From: Skeletonema tropicum
Lineage: Eukaryota; Bacillariophyta; Thalassiosirophyceae; Thalassiosirales; Thalassiosiraceae
Direction: 5' to 3'
Assembly (NCBI GenBank): GCA_037178625.1
Contig: CM074137.1
Span: 620,001 to 684,000 of the forward strand
Length of the DNA stretch: 64,000 nucleotides
Below the pieces are notes generated by a model. It had not been told where the DNA came from and made no database searches. It saw only the letters and a program-made list of their open reading frames with translations. A program made the translations under genes and the position numbers. Shown in pieces: positions 54,340 through 63,929 of the stretch. Each line of letters opens with the position of its first letter. Positions within the stretch are counted from its first letter, which is position 1.

Positions 54340-54544
54340 CAGGGAAGGGGCAGCGAACAGAGCTAGCTGTGCATCGAAGTTTGAAGGGAGAAACCTGGGG
54401 ATTGAGATTGACTCAGCCAGCTCCATCATCTGTTGACGTGCAGCTGCCCTCTTGTACATTGTACATCATATCCAGATTACCTCCTGCTCAGCTCATACCG
54501 CTTTCACTGACAACTCACAACTTCACACCTAACAGAACTTGAAC
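54340..54544 (+). promoter_or_regulatory. Upstream cassette of small ORF 4
   Basis: GGGGCAGCGAACAGAGCTAG, AAGTTTGAAGGGAGAAAC, TTGACTCAGCCAGCTCC and the leader CTGACAACTCACAACTTCAC to the ATG at 54545. The more distal part of the cassette (CAGCTAATCATCCTTCTTTA) ends at 53998 and is separated by the hairpin insertion. Confidence 0.6.
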
Positions 54545-54982
54545 ATGGCGTCAGAATTGATCGTAGACTTCCCACTCAGACGCAACCATGTGCATGTGCG
54601 ATTTGCCAAAACATCGCAGCTTTACATTGTTCCTAGGCACGAGGACAAAAACAGAAGCCAGCTGTGGTACACCAAGGCAGAATACAAAGCAATGAAACGA
54701 AACATCAAGCAAGACGTCCTCCAAGCTCGTGCAAGTGATTGGGCATCTGAAGAAGATAGAGGTTCCTGGATTGGTATTGCTCATCTACTCACACCTGCCT
54801 CTGCGGTCGAGGTGCAGGCTTGCAGACGTCGATGCGTACGTGCAGTTCTCACAGAGCAGGCGAGACAGGGGCCGTCTGAATGTTTGAAGTTTGAGGGTAT
54901 TGCTCTTGCCTCGTCAGCCGAGACAAGGGAGGCCGTATTGAGAGCAAGGAAGCTTGGTAAGCTTCACCAATATTCCATTTGA
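54545..54982 (+). CDS. Small-ORF family member 4 (145 aa)
   Basis: ATG 54545 (the TTG two codons upstream is not used). Intact: MASELIVDFPLRRN, HVRFAKTSQLYIVPRHEDKN, LWYTKAEYKAMKR, IKQDVLQARASDWASEEDRG, GIAHLLTPASAVEVQACRR, CVRAVLTEQARQ, ALASSAETREAVLRARKLGK, and a stop after HQYSI. Compared with members 5-7 it ends 7-13 residues early because ATTCGA is ATTTGA. Soluble, charged, no recognised domain. The tandem duplicate of this region begins at 56 kb (period 1,823 bp). Confidence 0.72.
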   Translation: MASELIVDFPLRRNHVHVRFAKTSQLYIVPRHEDKNRSQLWYTKAEYKAMKRNIKQDVLQARASDWASEEDRGSWIGIAHLLTPASAVEVQACRRRCVRAVLTEQARQGPSECLKFEGIALASSAETREAVLRARKLGKLHQYSI

Positions 54983-55769
54983 GAACAAACAGGCAATCTG
55001 TAGGATCGAGTGCATTATAATCGGTGTACAATACTGCAACAGTAACAAAAGTAGTGCAATATTATATATATACATATCATGGTCCATTTGCTTGACGTTG
55101 AAGTGTTTCGGCCATTACTGCATGATTACCACGCTCATAATCTTATTCCTTCAACCATGCATGCAACAAGCTAAGTCTCCTGCCTCCCGCCGGATCGGGT
55201 AAGTATAAGTATCGATATATCTCAAGGTGTGGCAGACAGGAGTCAAACGCAAATCTCATTCAGCTCCACAGTGAGGAAAAATCATACGAAAGATGCTGAT
55301 GGATGCACTGCATTTGGTTTGGCGATTTCTACGAGGTTTTTGAATTCTCCCCATGTTAATATACTTGTTTACCAAATGTAGCCGTTCCCTCCCGTAGACT
55401 ACGGCGTGGAGAGGGCCGCTCAGTCAACTTGAATTTCAGCATGAAGCTTAGCACCTGTAAACAGATACAAAGCCTAAAGAGAGGCTCACCTGGCTGCATT
55501 TCTCTCTCTAGCTCGGAGACGTACGCAGATGCTAAAGCTAAAGTATGATCCCACGTTCGCCATTGTCAAATGATGATAAGGCATTGTTTTCCAGATTACT
55601 TGAAGATTGCGACCTTACACTTACTCAGCTCTACAGCCGCAGCCGCGCAGCTGCCCTCTTGTTACATCGTCATATCCAGATTACTTGGATTGCAAGCTTG
55701 CTCAGATGGTACATACAGCTTTGACTCACTACTACTTCACGTCTCAAGAATACGAAACAGGACCTGAAC
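54983..55769. other. 3' part of the 1.8-kb duplicated cassette
   Basis: Repeated at 56845-57553 with scattered indels. Includes a hairpin CCGTAGACTACGG near 55391 (57183 in the copy). The upstream leader of the next relic begins near 55575. No other gene seen. Confidence 0.6.
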
Positions 55770-55868
55770 ATGTCATCAAAAACGATCGTAGACGTTCAAC
55801 ACATTATGTATCGATATCAGCTGCTTCGTAACGAGTTCAAGTTCACAGCTTTCTCCGAGTCATGTTAA
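55770..55868 (+). pseudogene. Small-ORF family relic (N-terminus only)
   Basis: Leader words and the start MSSKTIVDVQ correspond to MASELIVDF of the family, but similarity fades after about 10 residues and the frame ends near 55866. The related relic is at 57554. Confidence 0.5.
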
Positions 55869-56039
55869 GGCTTTATTTTTTACAGGATATTGATTTTGAT
55901 TGGCTAGAATGGGCCATTCTTTTGTGAATTGGTATCCTTTTTTTACAGGACATTGCTTTGCTGGTATCGGCAATACTTACTTTTGTGAACTGTAAGGGTT
56001 TTTCCGTGATCAAAGTAAACAGTCACATCTGTTGATTCG

Positions 56040-56367
56040 CAGCTGCCCTCTTCCTCATGTACCATTCCACGATTAGTACCAGCTAATCATCCTTCTTTAG
56101 ATCCGTCCAATTTCTCCGAGCGTACTTATCACCCTAAGACCTCAACCTACGTATGCTATATGCAGGGAAGGGGCAGCGAACAGAGCTAGCTGTGCATCGA
56201 AGTTTGAAGGGAGAAACCTGGGGATTGAGATTGACTCAGCCAGCTCCATCATCTGTTGACGTGCAGCTGCCCTCTTGTACATTGTACATCATATCCAGAT
56301 TACCTCCTGCTCAGCTCATACCGCTTTCACTGACAACTCACAACTTCACACCTAACAGAACTTGAAC
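56040..56367 (+). promoter_or_regulatory. Upstream cassette of small ORF 5
   Basis: The most complete copy: CAGCTGCCCTCTTCCTCATG, GTACCAGCTAATCATCCTTC, TCCGAGCGTACTTATCACCC, GCAGGGAAGGGGCAGCGAAC, AAGTTTGAAGGGAGAAAC, TTGACTCAGCCAGCTCC, then the leader. Confidence 0.6.
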
Positions 56368-56844
56368 ATGGCGTCAGAATTGATCGTAGACTTCCCACTC
56401 AGACGCAACCATGTGCATGTGCGATTTGCCAAAACATCGCAACTTTACAATGTTCCTAGGCACGAGGACAAAAACAGAAGCCAGCTGTGGTACACCAAGG
56501 CAGAATACAAAGCAATGAAACGAAACATCAAGCAAGACGTCCTCCAAGCTCGTGCAAGTGATTGGGCATCTGAAGAAGATAGAGGTTCCTGGATTGGTAT
56601 TGCTCATCTACTCACACCTGCCTCTGCGCTCGAGGTGCAGGCTTGCAGACGTCGATGCGTACGTGCAGTTCTCGCAGAGCAGGCGAGACAGGGGCCGTCT
56701 GAATGTTTAAGGTCTGAGGGTATTGCTCTTGCCTCGTCAGCCGAGACAAGGGAGGCCGTATTGAGAGCAAGGATGCTTGGTAAGCTTCACCAATATTCCA
56801 TTCGAGAATACTCTGTAACAAAAGTAGTGTCACAGATATTTTAG
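56368..56844 (+). CDS. Small-ORF family member 5 (158 aa)
   Basis: ATG 56368; near-identical to member 4 through HQYSI, then REYSVTKVVSQIF to the stop at 56844. It differs by a few residues (YNVPRHE for YIVPRHE, LAEQ for LTEQ, ARMLGK for ARKLGK). Intact. A GGTAAGC at the LGK codons resembles a splice donor in all copies, but no convincing acceptor gives a longer protein here. Confidence 0.72.
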   Translation: MASELIVDFPLRRNHVHVRFAKTSQLYNVPRHEDKNRSQLWYTKAEYKAMKRNIKQDVLQARASDWASEEDRGSWIGIAHLLTPASALEVQACRRRCVRAVLAEQARQGPSECLRSEGIALASSAETREAVLRARMLGKLHQYSIREYSVTKVVSQIF

Positions 56845-57553
56845 GCTTAATGATATTATATGTCATGGTCCACTACTGTAGCTTGACGTTGAAGTGTTCG
56901 GCCATTACTGCATCAGTACTACGCCCACAATCTTATTCCTTCAACCATGCATGCAACAAGCTAAGTCTCCTGCCTCTCGCCGTATCGGATAATTATAATT
57001 ATCGCTTATATCTCATGATGTGGTAGACAGTGGTCAAACGCAAATCTAATTAAGCTCCACGGTGAGGAAAAATCATACGAAAGATGCTGATGGATGCACT
57101 GTATTTGGTTTGGCGATACGAGGTTTTTGATTTTCCCCATGTAAATAGAATAGACTTGTGTACCAAATGTAGCCGTTCCCTCCCGTAGACTACGGCGTAG
57201 AGAGGGCCGTTCAGTCAACTTGAATTTCAGCATGAAGCTTAGCACCTGTAAACAGATGCAACGCCTAAAGAGAGGCTCATCTCGCTGCATTTCTCTCTCT
57301 AGCTCGGAGACGTTACGCAGATACTAAAGTATGATCCCACGTTCGTCATCGTCAATTGATGATAAGGCATTGTTTTCCAGATTACTTGAAGATTGCGACC
57401 TTGCGCCTACTCAGCTCCACAGCGACGCGCAGCTGCCTCTTGTTACATCGTCATAAGTATCCAGATTACTTGGATTGCAAGCTTGCTCAGCTGGTACATG
57501 CAGCTTTGACTCACTATGGTACTTCGCTCAAGAATACGAAAAAGGACCTGAAC
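56845..57553. other. Second copy of the cassette 3' part
   Basis: Duplicate of 54983-55769, with the CCGTAGACTACGG hairpin near 57183. The minus-strand frame at 57006-57290 is a chance frame in it. Confidence 0.6.
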
Positions 57554-57613
57554 ATGTCATCAAAATCGATCGTAGACGTTCAAACAGCAAATTATCTATC
57601 AGATGCTTTGTAA
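57554..57613 (+). pseudogene. Small-ORF family relic (N-terminus only), second copy
   Basis: MSSKSIVDVQTANYLSDAL and stop. Same family start as the relic at 55770, with a recognisable leader (GACCTGAACATG) upstream. Confidence 0.5.
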
Positions 57614-57774
57614 CGGTTCAAGTTCACTGCTTCTCCGATTCAGGACGAGGCTTTATATTTTCGGGGGAAAGCTTCATCGTCAATTGCCGATGCATGACGA
57701 ATGTTGGATTTGTCTTCAATATCTATTGACCTCTAGTATCTTAGGCCTCAGCCTATTAAGCCTTACTTTTGTAT

Positions 57775-57960
57775 CCATATTTACAGAATAGCTTGGATAG
57801 TAGAGTATGGGCCATCCTTTTGTGAATTGGTATCCTTATTTACAGGATATTGCTTGGGTCCTCAACCTGGCATTGGCCTTCTTCGGTATCTTTATTTACA
57901 GAATATTGCTCAACTGGTATCGGCCATACTACTTTTGTGTACTGTATGGCTTTTCTGTGA
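57775..57960. repeat. Degenerate tandem repeat of a 54-59-bp unit upstream of small ORF 6
   Basis: Three units share TATCC(T/A)TATTTACAG(G/A)ATA(T)(T)GCTT at about 57771, 57829 and 57886, the last followed by CTGGTATCGGCCATACTACT. Related units lie at 53248, 53310, 55873 and 55930, and after 60910 and 63947. Confidence 0.65.
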
Positions 57961-58245
57961 TCAAAAACACCCATTCACATCTTGTTGATGACAGCTGCTT
58001 TTTAACGAGTTCTTTCCCCTTCCCCGTGATCCAACATAAAGTTACAAGCCACATCTGTTGACGCGATTCATCTTCAGCATGCAGTTTCTCAGCAAAATTA
58101 GTGAGAAGCAAGGCCTTACGTACAGATACTTCCCTTAAGCTTCAGGCTCAATCCCTCTTTCTCTTGTACATCTGCAATGCTTGCTCAGTTCGTGCAGCTT
58201 TGACTCACAACTTCACCTCTCAAAAATACACAACAGGACTTGAAC

Positions 58246-58704
58246 ATGGCGTCAGAATTGATCGTAGACTTCCCCCTCAAACGCAACCATATGCATGTGC
58301 GATTTGCCAAAACAGCGCAGCTTTACATTGTTCCTAGGCACGAGGACAAAAACAGAAGCCAGCTGTGGTACACCAAGGCAGAATACAACTCAATGAAACG
58401 AACCATCAAGCAAGACGTCCTCCAAGCTCGTGCAAGTGATTTGGCGTCCAAAGAAGATAGAGGCTCCTGGATTGGTATTGCCCATCTACTCACTCCTGCC
58501 TCTGCGGTCGAGGTGCAGGCTTGCAGACATCGATGCGTACGTGCAGTTCTCGCAGAGCAGGCGAGACAGGGGCCGTCTGAATGTTTAAGGTCTGAGGGTA
58601 TTGCTCTTGCCTCGTCAGCCGAGACAAGGGAGGCCGTATTGAGAGCAAGGAATCTTGGTAAGCTTCACCAATATTCCATTCGAGAATACACAGGCAATCT
58701 GTAG
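58246..58704 (+). CDS. Small-ORF family member 6 (152 aa)
   Basis: ATG 58246. MASELIVDFPLKRNHMHVRF, LYIVPRHEDKNRSQLWYTKA, KQDVLQARASDLASKEDRG, GIAHLLTPASAVEV, CRHRCVRAVLAEQARQ, ALASSAETREAVLRARNLGK, HQYSIREYTGNL. Intact. It lies 1.1 kb from, and converges with, the MYND/RING/Sel1 gene at 59790-60710. No known domain. The leader (TGACTCACAACTTCACCTC) is shared, but the far-upstream cassette differs from members 2-5 and carries the 57-bp tandem units instead. Confidence 0.75.
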   Translation: MASELIVDFPLKRNHMHVRFAKTAQLYIVPRHEDKNRSQLWYTKAEYNSMKRTIKQDVLQARASDLASKEDRGSWIGIAHLLTPASAVEVQACRHRCVRAVLAEQARQGPSECLRSEGIALASSAETREAVLRARNLGKLHQYSIREYTGNL

Positions 58705-59469
58705 GATCGAGTATATTATAATCGGTGTACTGTGACAGTAACAAAAGTAGTGTCACAGATATTTTAGGCTTAATGATATTATATATCATGGTCCACTACT
58801 GGATTCGTTGGGGTCTGCTCATACGTATCACTGATTCCAGCTGCTGCAGAGTAAAAACATTTTTGCTACCACGCATTATCGTGGTTCTGTTAGGACTAGT
58901 AGGCCGAATAAGCATCCTGAAAGCCACCATAATTTCTGGCTCTTGGTGAGTGTTACGGATGAAATCATCAGTATAAGAAGTAGATAAGTACTTAGGTAAA
59001 TAGATAGATTATGTTAGTAACTACTCTCTCTCTAGAGAAACACTCTCTAGAGAGAGGGATCGGTAGAGAAAGGAGAACCTAAACAAGGAAGGGCTCGAGT
59101 TGCTCCCGAAGACGCCCTTGGGGCCTGCTGGGTCGGGTTGGTCGACGTGCGTGAGTGGATAGCAAACCGATACTAAGGCTAAGGAGATGGAATCTTGCTT
59201 GCAATTTTAGTATATGTATGGCTCCTTTCGGATGTGCGAATTAGAGAAGGGTTCGCAAAATGAGTTCGCACATCTGGAACAGAATTCTTTTTCTGGATTC
59301 AATAATACACAGCTACTTGTCCCTACTTACTTGTAATTGTAAAACAAAACAACTTCACTGCTCCTACGATTGATGATTAGGCCTTTTATCCTGATAAAGC
59401 CTTAGCTAGCATGGGATCATCTGTGCAATTTTTCCGCGTTTGACTTATCTATCTAAGACTACCAAGAGA
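58705..59469. other. Intergenic part of tandem unit 1
   Basis: 58800-58940 and 59000-59170 match the 3' flanks of small ORFs 1 and 2 and the region around MITE 1 (12500-12680 with 13009-13140), including GCTCCCGAAGACGCCCTTGG. The CTCTAGAGAG site near 59050 is the empty site for MITE 1. No gene seen. Confidence 0.6.
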
Positions 59470-59575
59470 GCTGGAGGCATTTGGAAATTTGGATTTGTCG
59501 ATGTTGTGGAGTGTTTTGTAGTCGTTATTTTGTGGTATTTCATTTAAGAAGTAGTTGTTGTGGGTCCGAAAAGTC
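59470..59575 (-). pseudogene. RT-like repeat protein fragment
   Basis: Matches window bases 44-150 (TTTGGATTTGTCGATGTTGTGG, AAGAAGTAGTTGTTGTGGGTCC) with small indels that break its frame. It stops exactly where an ArgRS-derived piece begins. Confidence 0.6.
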
Positions 59576-59576
59576 C

Positions 59577-59617
59577 TTGTGTCGTGCTACTGCGATATGA
59601 TGAGGCAGTGCTACGAC
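59577..59617 (+). pseudogene. Displaced copy of the ArgRS 3' end (about 40 bp)
   Basis: Matches ArgRS bases 50291-50331 (TTGTGTCGTGCTACTGCGAT, then GATGAGGCAGTGCT), with a 1-base deletion, one substitution inside and one near the end. Joined directly to the RT-like fragment. Confidence 0.65.
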
Positions 59618-59789
59618 AATATTGTACAAGTAGTAAGTAATTTAGATAAGCCTCGTCTGGTAGGAATTCTGCTTTTCATTAGCACAGGAATAGCAAGAGA
59701 GGAAGTTGCAACGGAAGCAAAAGTGGTTACTCTCCTGCACTAAAATAATAATTGATCAGCCTTTTTCTACGTATGCATGTACTTAGCTC

Positions 59790-60710
59790 TCACCCGTGGA
59801 AGAAGTGGCCATACTTTTCACGGTATACTTCCGCTTCGTCTCTTTGACGACTTTTCGTAGCATCCACAGCAGCCTTATGTCCCCGAAGAACAGATGCAAA
59901 TTCCTCTTTGCTAATCAACCCCCTTCCATAGAACCTCTTGAGATTTTCAAGTGAATCATCATGCCCTAGATTGGCAGCGATGGAGAAGTGTTTCGTCGCT
60001 TTCTCGTAATTCCCATTACTAAACTCTGCAACACCAAGGTTATGTCTCGCTACAGGATGTCCACCGATAGCAGCTTCTTCCATGAGAAATTTCCCCCTTT
60101 TCTCATCCTTCTCAACGCCCTCCCCATCCTGATACAAATATGCCAATTGACAATGCGCAGCCACGTCACCCAATGAAACTGCTCTCGTAAGAAGCTGAAA
60201 TGCACCTTTGTAGTCCCCAGTTAAATATCGAAATTTACCCTCGTGACAAATTGAAATGGGATCATTTGCTTCTATCCTCTTCTTCGCAATCTTCGCCGCC
60301 TGTTGCTGCGATTGTGGCGGTGGCTCTCGGCAGAATGGACATCTGTGCTCAAGCGATTTTCCTCCTTTTAGCACCTCAATTGTGTCTGCGTACATGCATC
60401 CATAACAGACTTTCTTGCTGCAGCATGCCATCAAGGTGGACTTGTTCTCTTCAAGCGGCATTGGCAAGCAGCAGATTGGACAATCCCCCTCATGTGTGCT
60501 TTCAGGCTGCTTGAATAATAACTCGTCACGTAATTCAGCCGCACGTCTTTTGCAATCACGCTTATGCTCCTTTCTGTGCTCCCTCTGACATTTCACGCCA
60601 CAATATTTCACAAGTTTGCAGGCCGAGCAGTCCTTCAATTGGATGTCATCATCAGTTCCTGTGACGCCGCAGGATGCACAGCATAATATTATTATAGCAT
60701 CGCTCGTCAT
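59790..60710 (-). CDS. MYND / RING-like / Sel1-repeat protein F (306 aa)
   Basis: Intact, single exon. The frame is open to 60815 from a TTG; the first ATG is 60710 (MTSDAIII). MYND finger: C11, C14, C28, C31, C37, C41, H49, C53. RING-like Cys cluster: C77, C80, C96, C97, C102, C105, C124, C127 (CPICCLPM...CPFCRE). Three Sel1-type repeats at about 151-257 (GDYKGAFQLLTRAVSLGDVAAH, YQDGEGVEKDEKRG, GHPVARHNLGV). Charged tail KSRQRDEAEVYREKYGHFF. MYND domains bind short Pro-rich peptides, and RING-like plus Sel1 suggests a ubiquitin-type adaptor or scaffold, but ligase activity is unproven. Relatives A-E in this window are all broken; this and its tandem duplicate are the only intact members. Confidence 0.85.
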   Translation of the reverse strand: MTSDAIIILCCASCGVTGTDDDIQLKDCSACKLVKYCGVKCQREHRKEHKRDCKRRAAELRDELLFKQPESTHEGDCPICCLPMPLEENKSTLMACCSKKVCYGCMYADTIEVLKGGKSLEHRCPFCREPPPQSQQQAAKIAKKRIEANDPISICHEGKFRYLTGDYKGAFQLLTRAVSLGDVAAHCQLAYLYQDGEGVEKDEKRGKFLMEEAAIGGHPVARHNLGVAEFSNGNYEKATKHFSIAANLGHDDSLENLKRFYGRGLISKEEFASVLRGHKAAVDATKSRQRDEAEVYREKYGHFFHG

Positions 60711-61282
60711 TGTAATAAAAGTAGTATCCTTCAGAGAAGAACGCAACAATGTTAGGCAGGCCTGCTTTACGATATCCCTGAGAAGCGATAGATTTGTGTA
60801 CCCTAACAAGCGCAAACCAATATTTGCAATGCAAGCGGCAACAGCAATTTCAATTGCAGATCACTTCTTCCATCCTCGGAGTTGCTTGGGGCCTCAACCT
60901 GGCATTGGCCTTCTTCGGTATCTTTATTTACAGAATATTGCTCAACTGGTATCGGCCATACTACTTTAGTGTACTGTATGGCTTTTCTGTGATCAAAAAC
61001 TCCCAGTCACATCTTGTTGATGACAGCTGCTTTTTAACGAGTTCTTTCCCCTTCCCCGTGATACAACATATATACTTAGTTACAAGCCACATCTGTTGAC
61101 GCGATTCATCTTCAGCATGCAGTTTCTCAGCAAAATTAGTGAGAAGCAAGGCCTTACGTACAGATGCTTCCCTTAAGCTTCAGGCTCAATCCCTCTTTCT
61201 CTTGTACATCTGCAATGCTGCTCAGTTCGTACAGCTTTGACTCACAACTTCACCTCTCAAAAATACACAACAGGACTTGAAC

Positions 61283-61741
61283 ATGGCGTCAGAATTGATC
61301 GTAGACTTCCCCCTCAAACGCAACCATATGCATGTGCGATTTGCCAAAACAGCGCAGCTTTACATTGTTCCTAGGCACGAGGACAAAAACAGAAGCCAGC
61401 TGTGGTACACCAAGGCAGAATACAACTCAATGAAACGAACCATCAAGCAAGACGTCCTCCAAGCTCGTGCAAGTGATTTGGCGTCCAAAGAAGATAGAGG
61501 CTCCTGGATTGGTATTGCCCATCTACTCACTCCTGCCTCTGCGGTCGAGGTGCAGGCTTGCAGACATCGATGCGTACGTGCAGTTCTCGCAGAGCAGGCG
61601 AGACAGGGGCCGTCTGAATGTTTAAGGTCTGAGGGTATTGCTCTTGCCTCGTCAGCCGAGACAAGGGAGGCCGTATTGAGAGCAAGGAATCTTGGTAAGC
61701 TTCACCAATATTCCATTCGAGAATACACAGGCAATCTGTAG
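61283..61741 (+). CDS. Small-ORF family member 7 (152 aa)
   Basis: Duplicate of member 6 at offset 3,037, with the same protein as far as can be seen. ATG 61283. Intact; converges with the MYND/RING/Sel1 gene at 62827-63747. Confidence 0.75.
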   Translation: MASELIVDFPLKRNHMHVRFAKTAQLYIVPRHEDKNRSQLWYTKAEYNSMKRTIKQDVLQARASDLASKEDRGSWIGIAHLLTPASAVEVQACRHRCVRAVLAEQARQGPSECLRSEGIALASSAETREAVLRARNLGKLHQYSIREYTGNL

Positions 61742-62506
61742 GATCGAGTATATTATAATCGGTGTACTGTGACAGTAACAAAAGTAGTGTCACAGATATT
61801 TTAGGCTTAATGATATTATATATCATGGTCCACTACTGGATTCGTTGGGGTCTGCTCATACGTATCACTGATTCCAGCTGCTGCAGAGTAAAAACATTTT
61901 TGCTACCACGCATTATCGTGGTTCTGTTAGGACTAGTAGGCCGAATAAGCATCCTGAAAGCCACCATAATTTCTGGCTCTTGGTGAGTGTTACGGATGAA
62001 ATCATCAGTATAAGAAGTAGATAAGTACTTAGGTAAATAGATAGATTATGTTAGTAACTACTCTCTCTCTAGAGAAACACTCTCTAGAGAGAGGGATCGG
62101 TAGAGAAAGGAGAACCTAAACAAGGAAGGGCTCGAGTTGCTCCCGAAGACGCCCTTGGGGCCTGCTGGGTCGGGTTGGTCGACGTGCGTGAGTGGATAGC
62201 AAACCGATACTAAGGCTAAGGAGATGGAATCTTGCTTGCAATTTTAGTATATGTATGGCTCCTTTCGGATGTGCGAATTAGAGAAGGGTTCGCAAAATGA
62301 GTTCGCACATCTGGAACAGAATTCTTTTTCTGGATTCAATAATACACAGCTACTTGTCCCTACTTACTTGTAATTGTAAAACAAAACAACTTCACTGCTC
62401 CTACGATTGATGATTAGGCCTTTTATCCTGATAAAGCCTTAGCTAGCATGGGATCATCTGTGCAATTTTTCCGCGTTTGACTTATCTATCTAAGACTACC
62501 AAGAGA

Positions 62507-62654
62507 GCTGGAGGCATTTGGAAATTTGGATTTGTCGATGTTGTGGAGTGTTTTGTAGTCGTTATTTTGTGGTATTTCATTTAAGAAGTAGTTGTTGTGG
62601 GTCCGAAAAGTCCTTGTGTCGTGCTACTGCGATATGATGAGGCAGTGCTACGAC
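62507..62654. pseudogene. Second copy of the RT-like / ArgRS chimera
   Basis: Duplicate of 59470-59617 carried by tandem unit 2; the ArgRS-derived piece is 62614-62654. Confidence 0.6.
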
Positions 62655-62826
62655 AATATTGTACAAGTAGTAAGTAATTTAGATAAGCCTCGTCTGGTAG
62701 GAATTCTGCTTTTCATTAGCGCAGGAATAGCAAGAGAGGAAGTTGCAACGGAAGCAAAAGTGGTTACTCTCCTGCACTAAAATAATAATTGATCAGCCTT
62801 TTTCTACGTATGCATGTACTTAGCTC

Positions 62827-63747
62827 TCACCCGTGGAAGAAGTGGCCATACTTTTCACGGTATACTTCCGCTTCGTCTCTTTGACGACTTTTCGTAGCAT
62901 CCACAGCAGCCTTATGTCCCCGAAGAACAGATGCAAATTCCTCTTTGCTAATCAACCCCCTTCCATAGAACCTCTTGAGATTTTCAAGTGAATCATCATG
63001 CCCTAGATTGGCAGCGATGGAGAAGTGTTTCGTCGCTTTCTCGTAATTCCCATTACTAAACTCTGCAACACCAAGGTTATGTCTCGCTACAGGATGTCCA
63101 CCGATAGCAGCTTCTTCCATGAGAAATTTCCCCCTTTTCTCATCCTTCTCAACGCCCTCCCCATCCTGATACAAATATGCCAATTGACAATGCGCAGCCA
63201 CGTCACCCAATGAAACTGCTCTCGTAAGAAGCTGAAATGCACCTTTGTAGTCCCCAGTTAAATATCGAAATTTACCCTCGTGACAAATTGAAATGGGATC
63301 ATTTGCTTCTATCCTCTTCTTCGCAATCTTCGCCGCCTGTTGCTGCGATTGTGGCGGTGGCTCTCGGCAGAATGGACATCTGTGCTCAAGCGATTTTCCT
63401 CCTTTTAGCACCTCAATTGTGTCTGCGTACATGCATCCATAACAGACTTTCTTGCTGCAGCATGCCATCAAGGTGGACTTGTTCTCTTCAAGCGGCATTG
63501 GCAAGCAGCAGATTGGACAATCCCCCTCATGTGTGCTTTCAGGCTGCTTGAATAATAACTCGTCACGTAATTCAGCCGCACGTCTTTTGCAATCACGCTT
63601 ATGCTCCTTTCTGTGCTCCCTCTGACATTTCACGCCACAATATTTCACAAGTTTGCAGGCCGAGCAGTCCTTCAATTGGATGTCATCATCAGTTCCTGTG
63701 ACGCCGCAGGATGCACAGCATAATATTATTATAGCATCGCTCGTCAT
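62827..63747 (-). CDS. MYND / RING-like / Sel1-repeat protein G (306 aa)
   Basis: Tandem duplicate of the gene at 59790-60710, with the same 306-residue protein and all zinc-ligand Cys/His residues kept. ATG at 63747. Its upstream region (63748-63929) also holds the start of the leader for the next unit's small ORF, so the two genes are divergent across unit boundaries and convergent within a unit. Confidence 0.85.
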   Translation of the reverse strand: MTSDAIIILCCASCGVTGTDDDIQLKDCSACKLVKYCGVKCQREHRKEHKRDCKRRAAELRDELLFKQPESTHEGDCPICCLPMPLEENKSTLMACCSKKVCYGCMYADTIEVLKGGKSLEHRCPFCREPPPQSQQQAAKIAKKRIEANDPISICHEGKFRYLTGDYKGAFQLLTRAVSLGDVAAHCQLAYLYQDGEGVEKDEKRGKFLMEEAAIGGHPVARHNLGVAEFSNGNYEKATKHFSIAANLGHDDSLENLKRFYGRGLISKEEFASVLRGHKAAVDATKSRQRDEAEVYREKYGHFFHG

Positions 63748-63929
63748 TGTAATAAAAGTAGTATCCTTCAGAGAAGAACGCAACAATGTTAGGCAGGCCT
63801 GCTTTACGATATCCCTGAGAAGCGATAGATTTGTGTACCCTAACAAGCGCAAACCAATATTTGCAATGCAAGCGGCAACAGCAATTTCAATTGCAGATCA
63901 CTTCTTCCATCCTCGGAGTTGCTTGGGGC

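Larger units (their letters stand above)
57861..60892. repeat. Tandem unit 1 (about 3,032 bp) with small ORF 6 and a MYND/RING/Sel1 gene
   Basis: Matches 60893-63929. From about 58080 the offset is constant at 3,037 bp, and almost no differences are seen (for example A/G at 59687/62724). The first roughly 220 bp have small indels (about 58037 and 58180). Confidence 0.93.
60893..63929. repeat. Tandem unit 2 (3,037 bp)
   Basis: Second copy of the unit, with small ORF 7 and the second intact MYND/RING/Sel1 gene. A third unit starts at 63930. Confidence 0.95.

Noticed and set aside
54112..54459. 115-codon minus-strand frame
   Set aside because: It is read through one arm and the loop of the hairpin and the small-ORF cassette; a shadow of repeat sequence.
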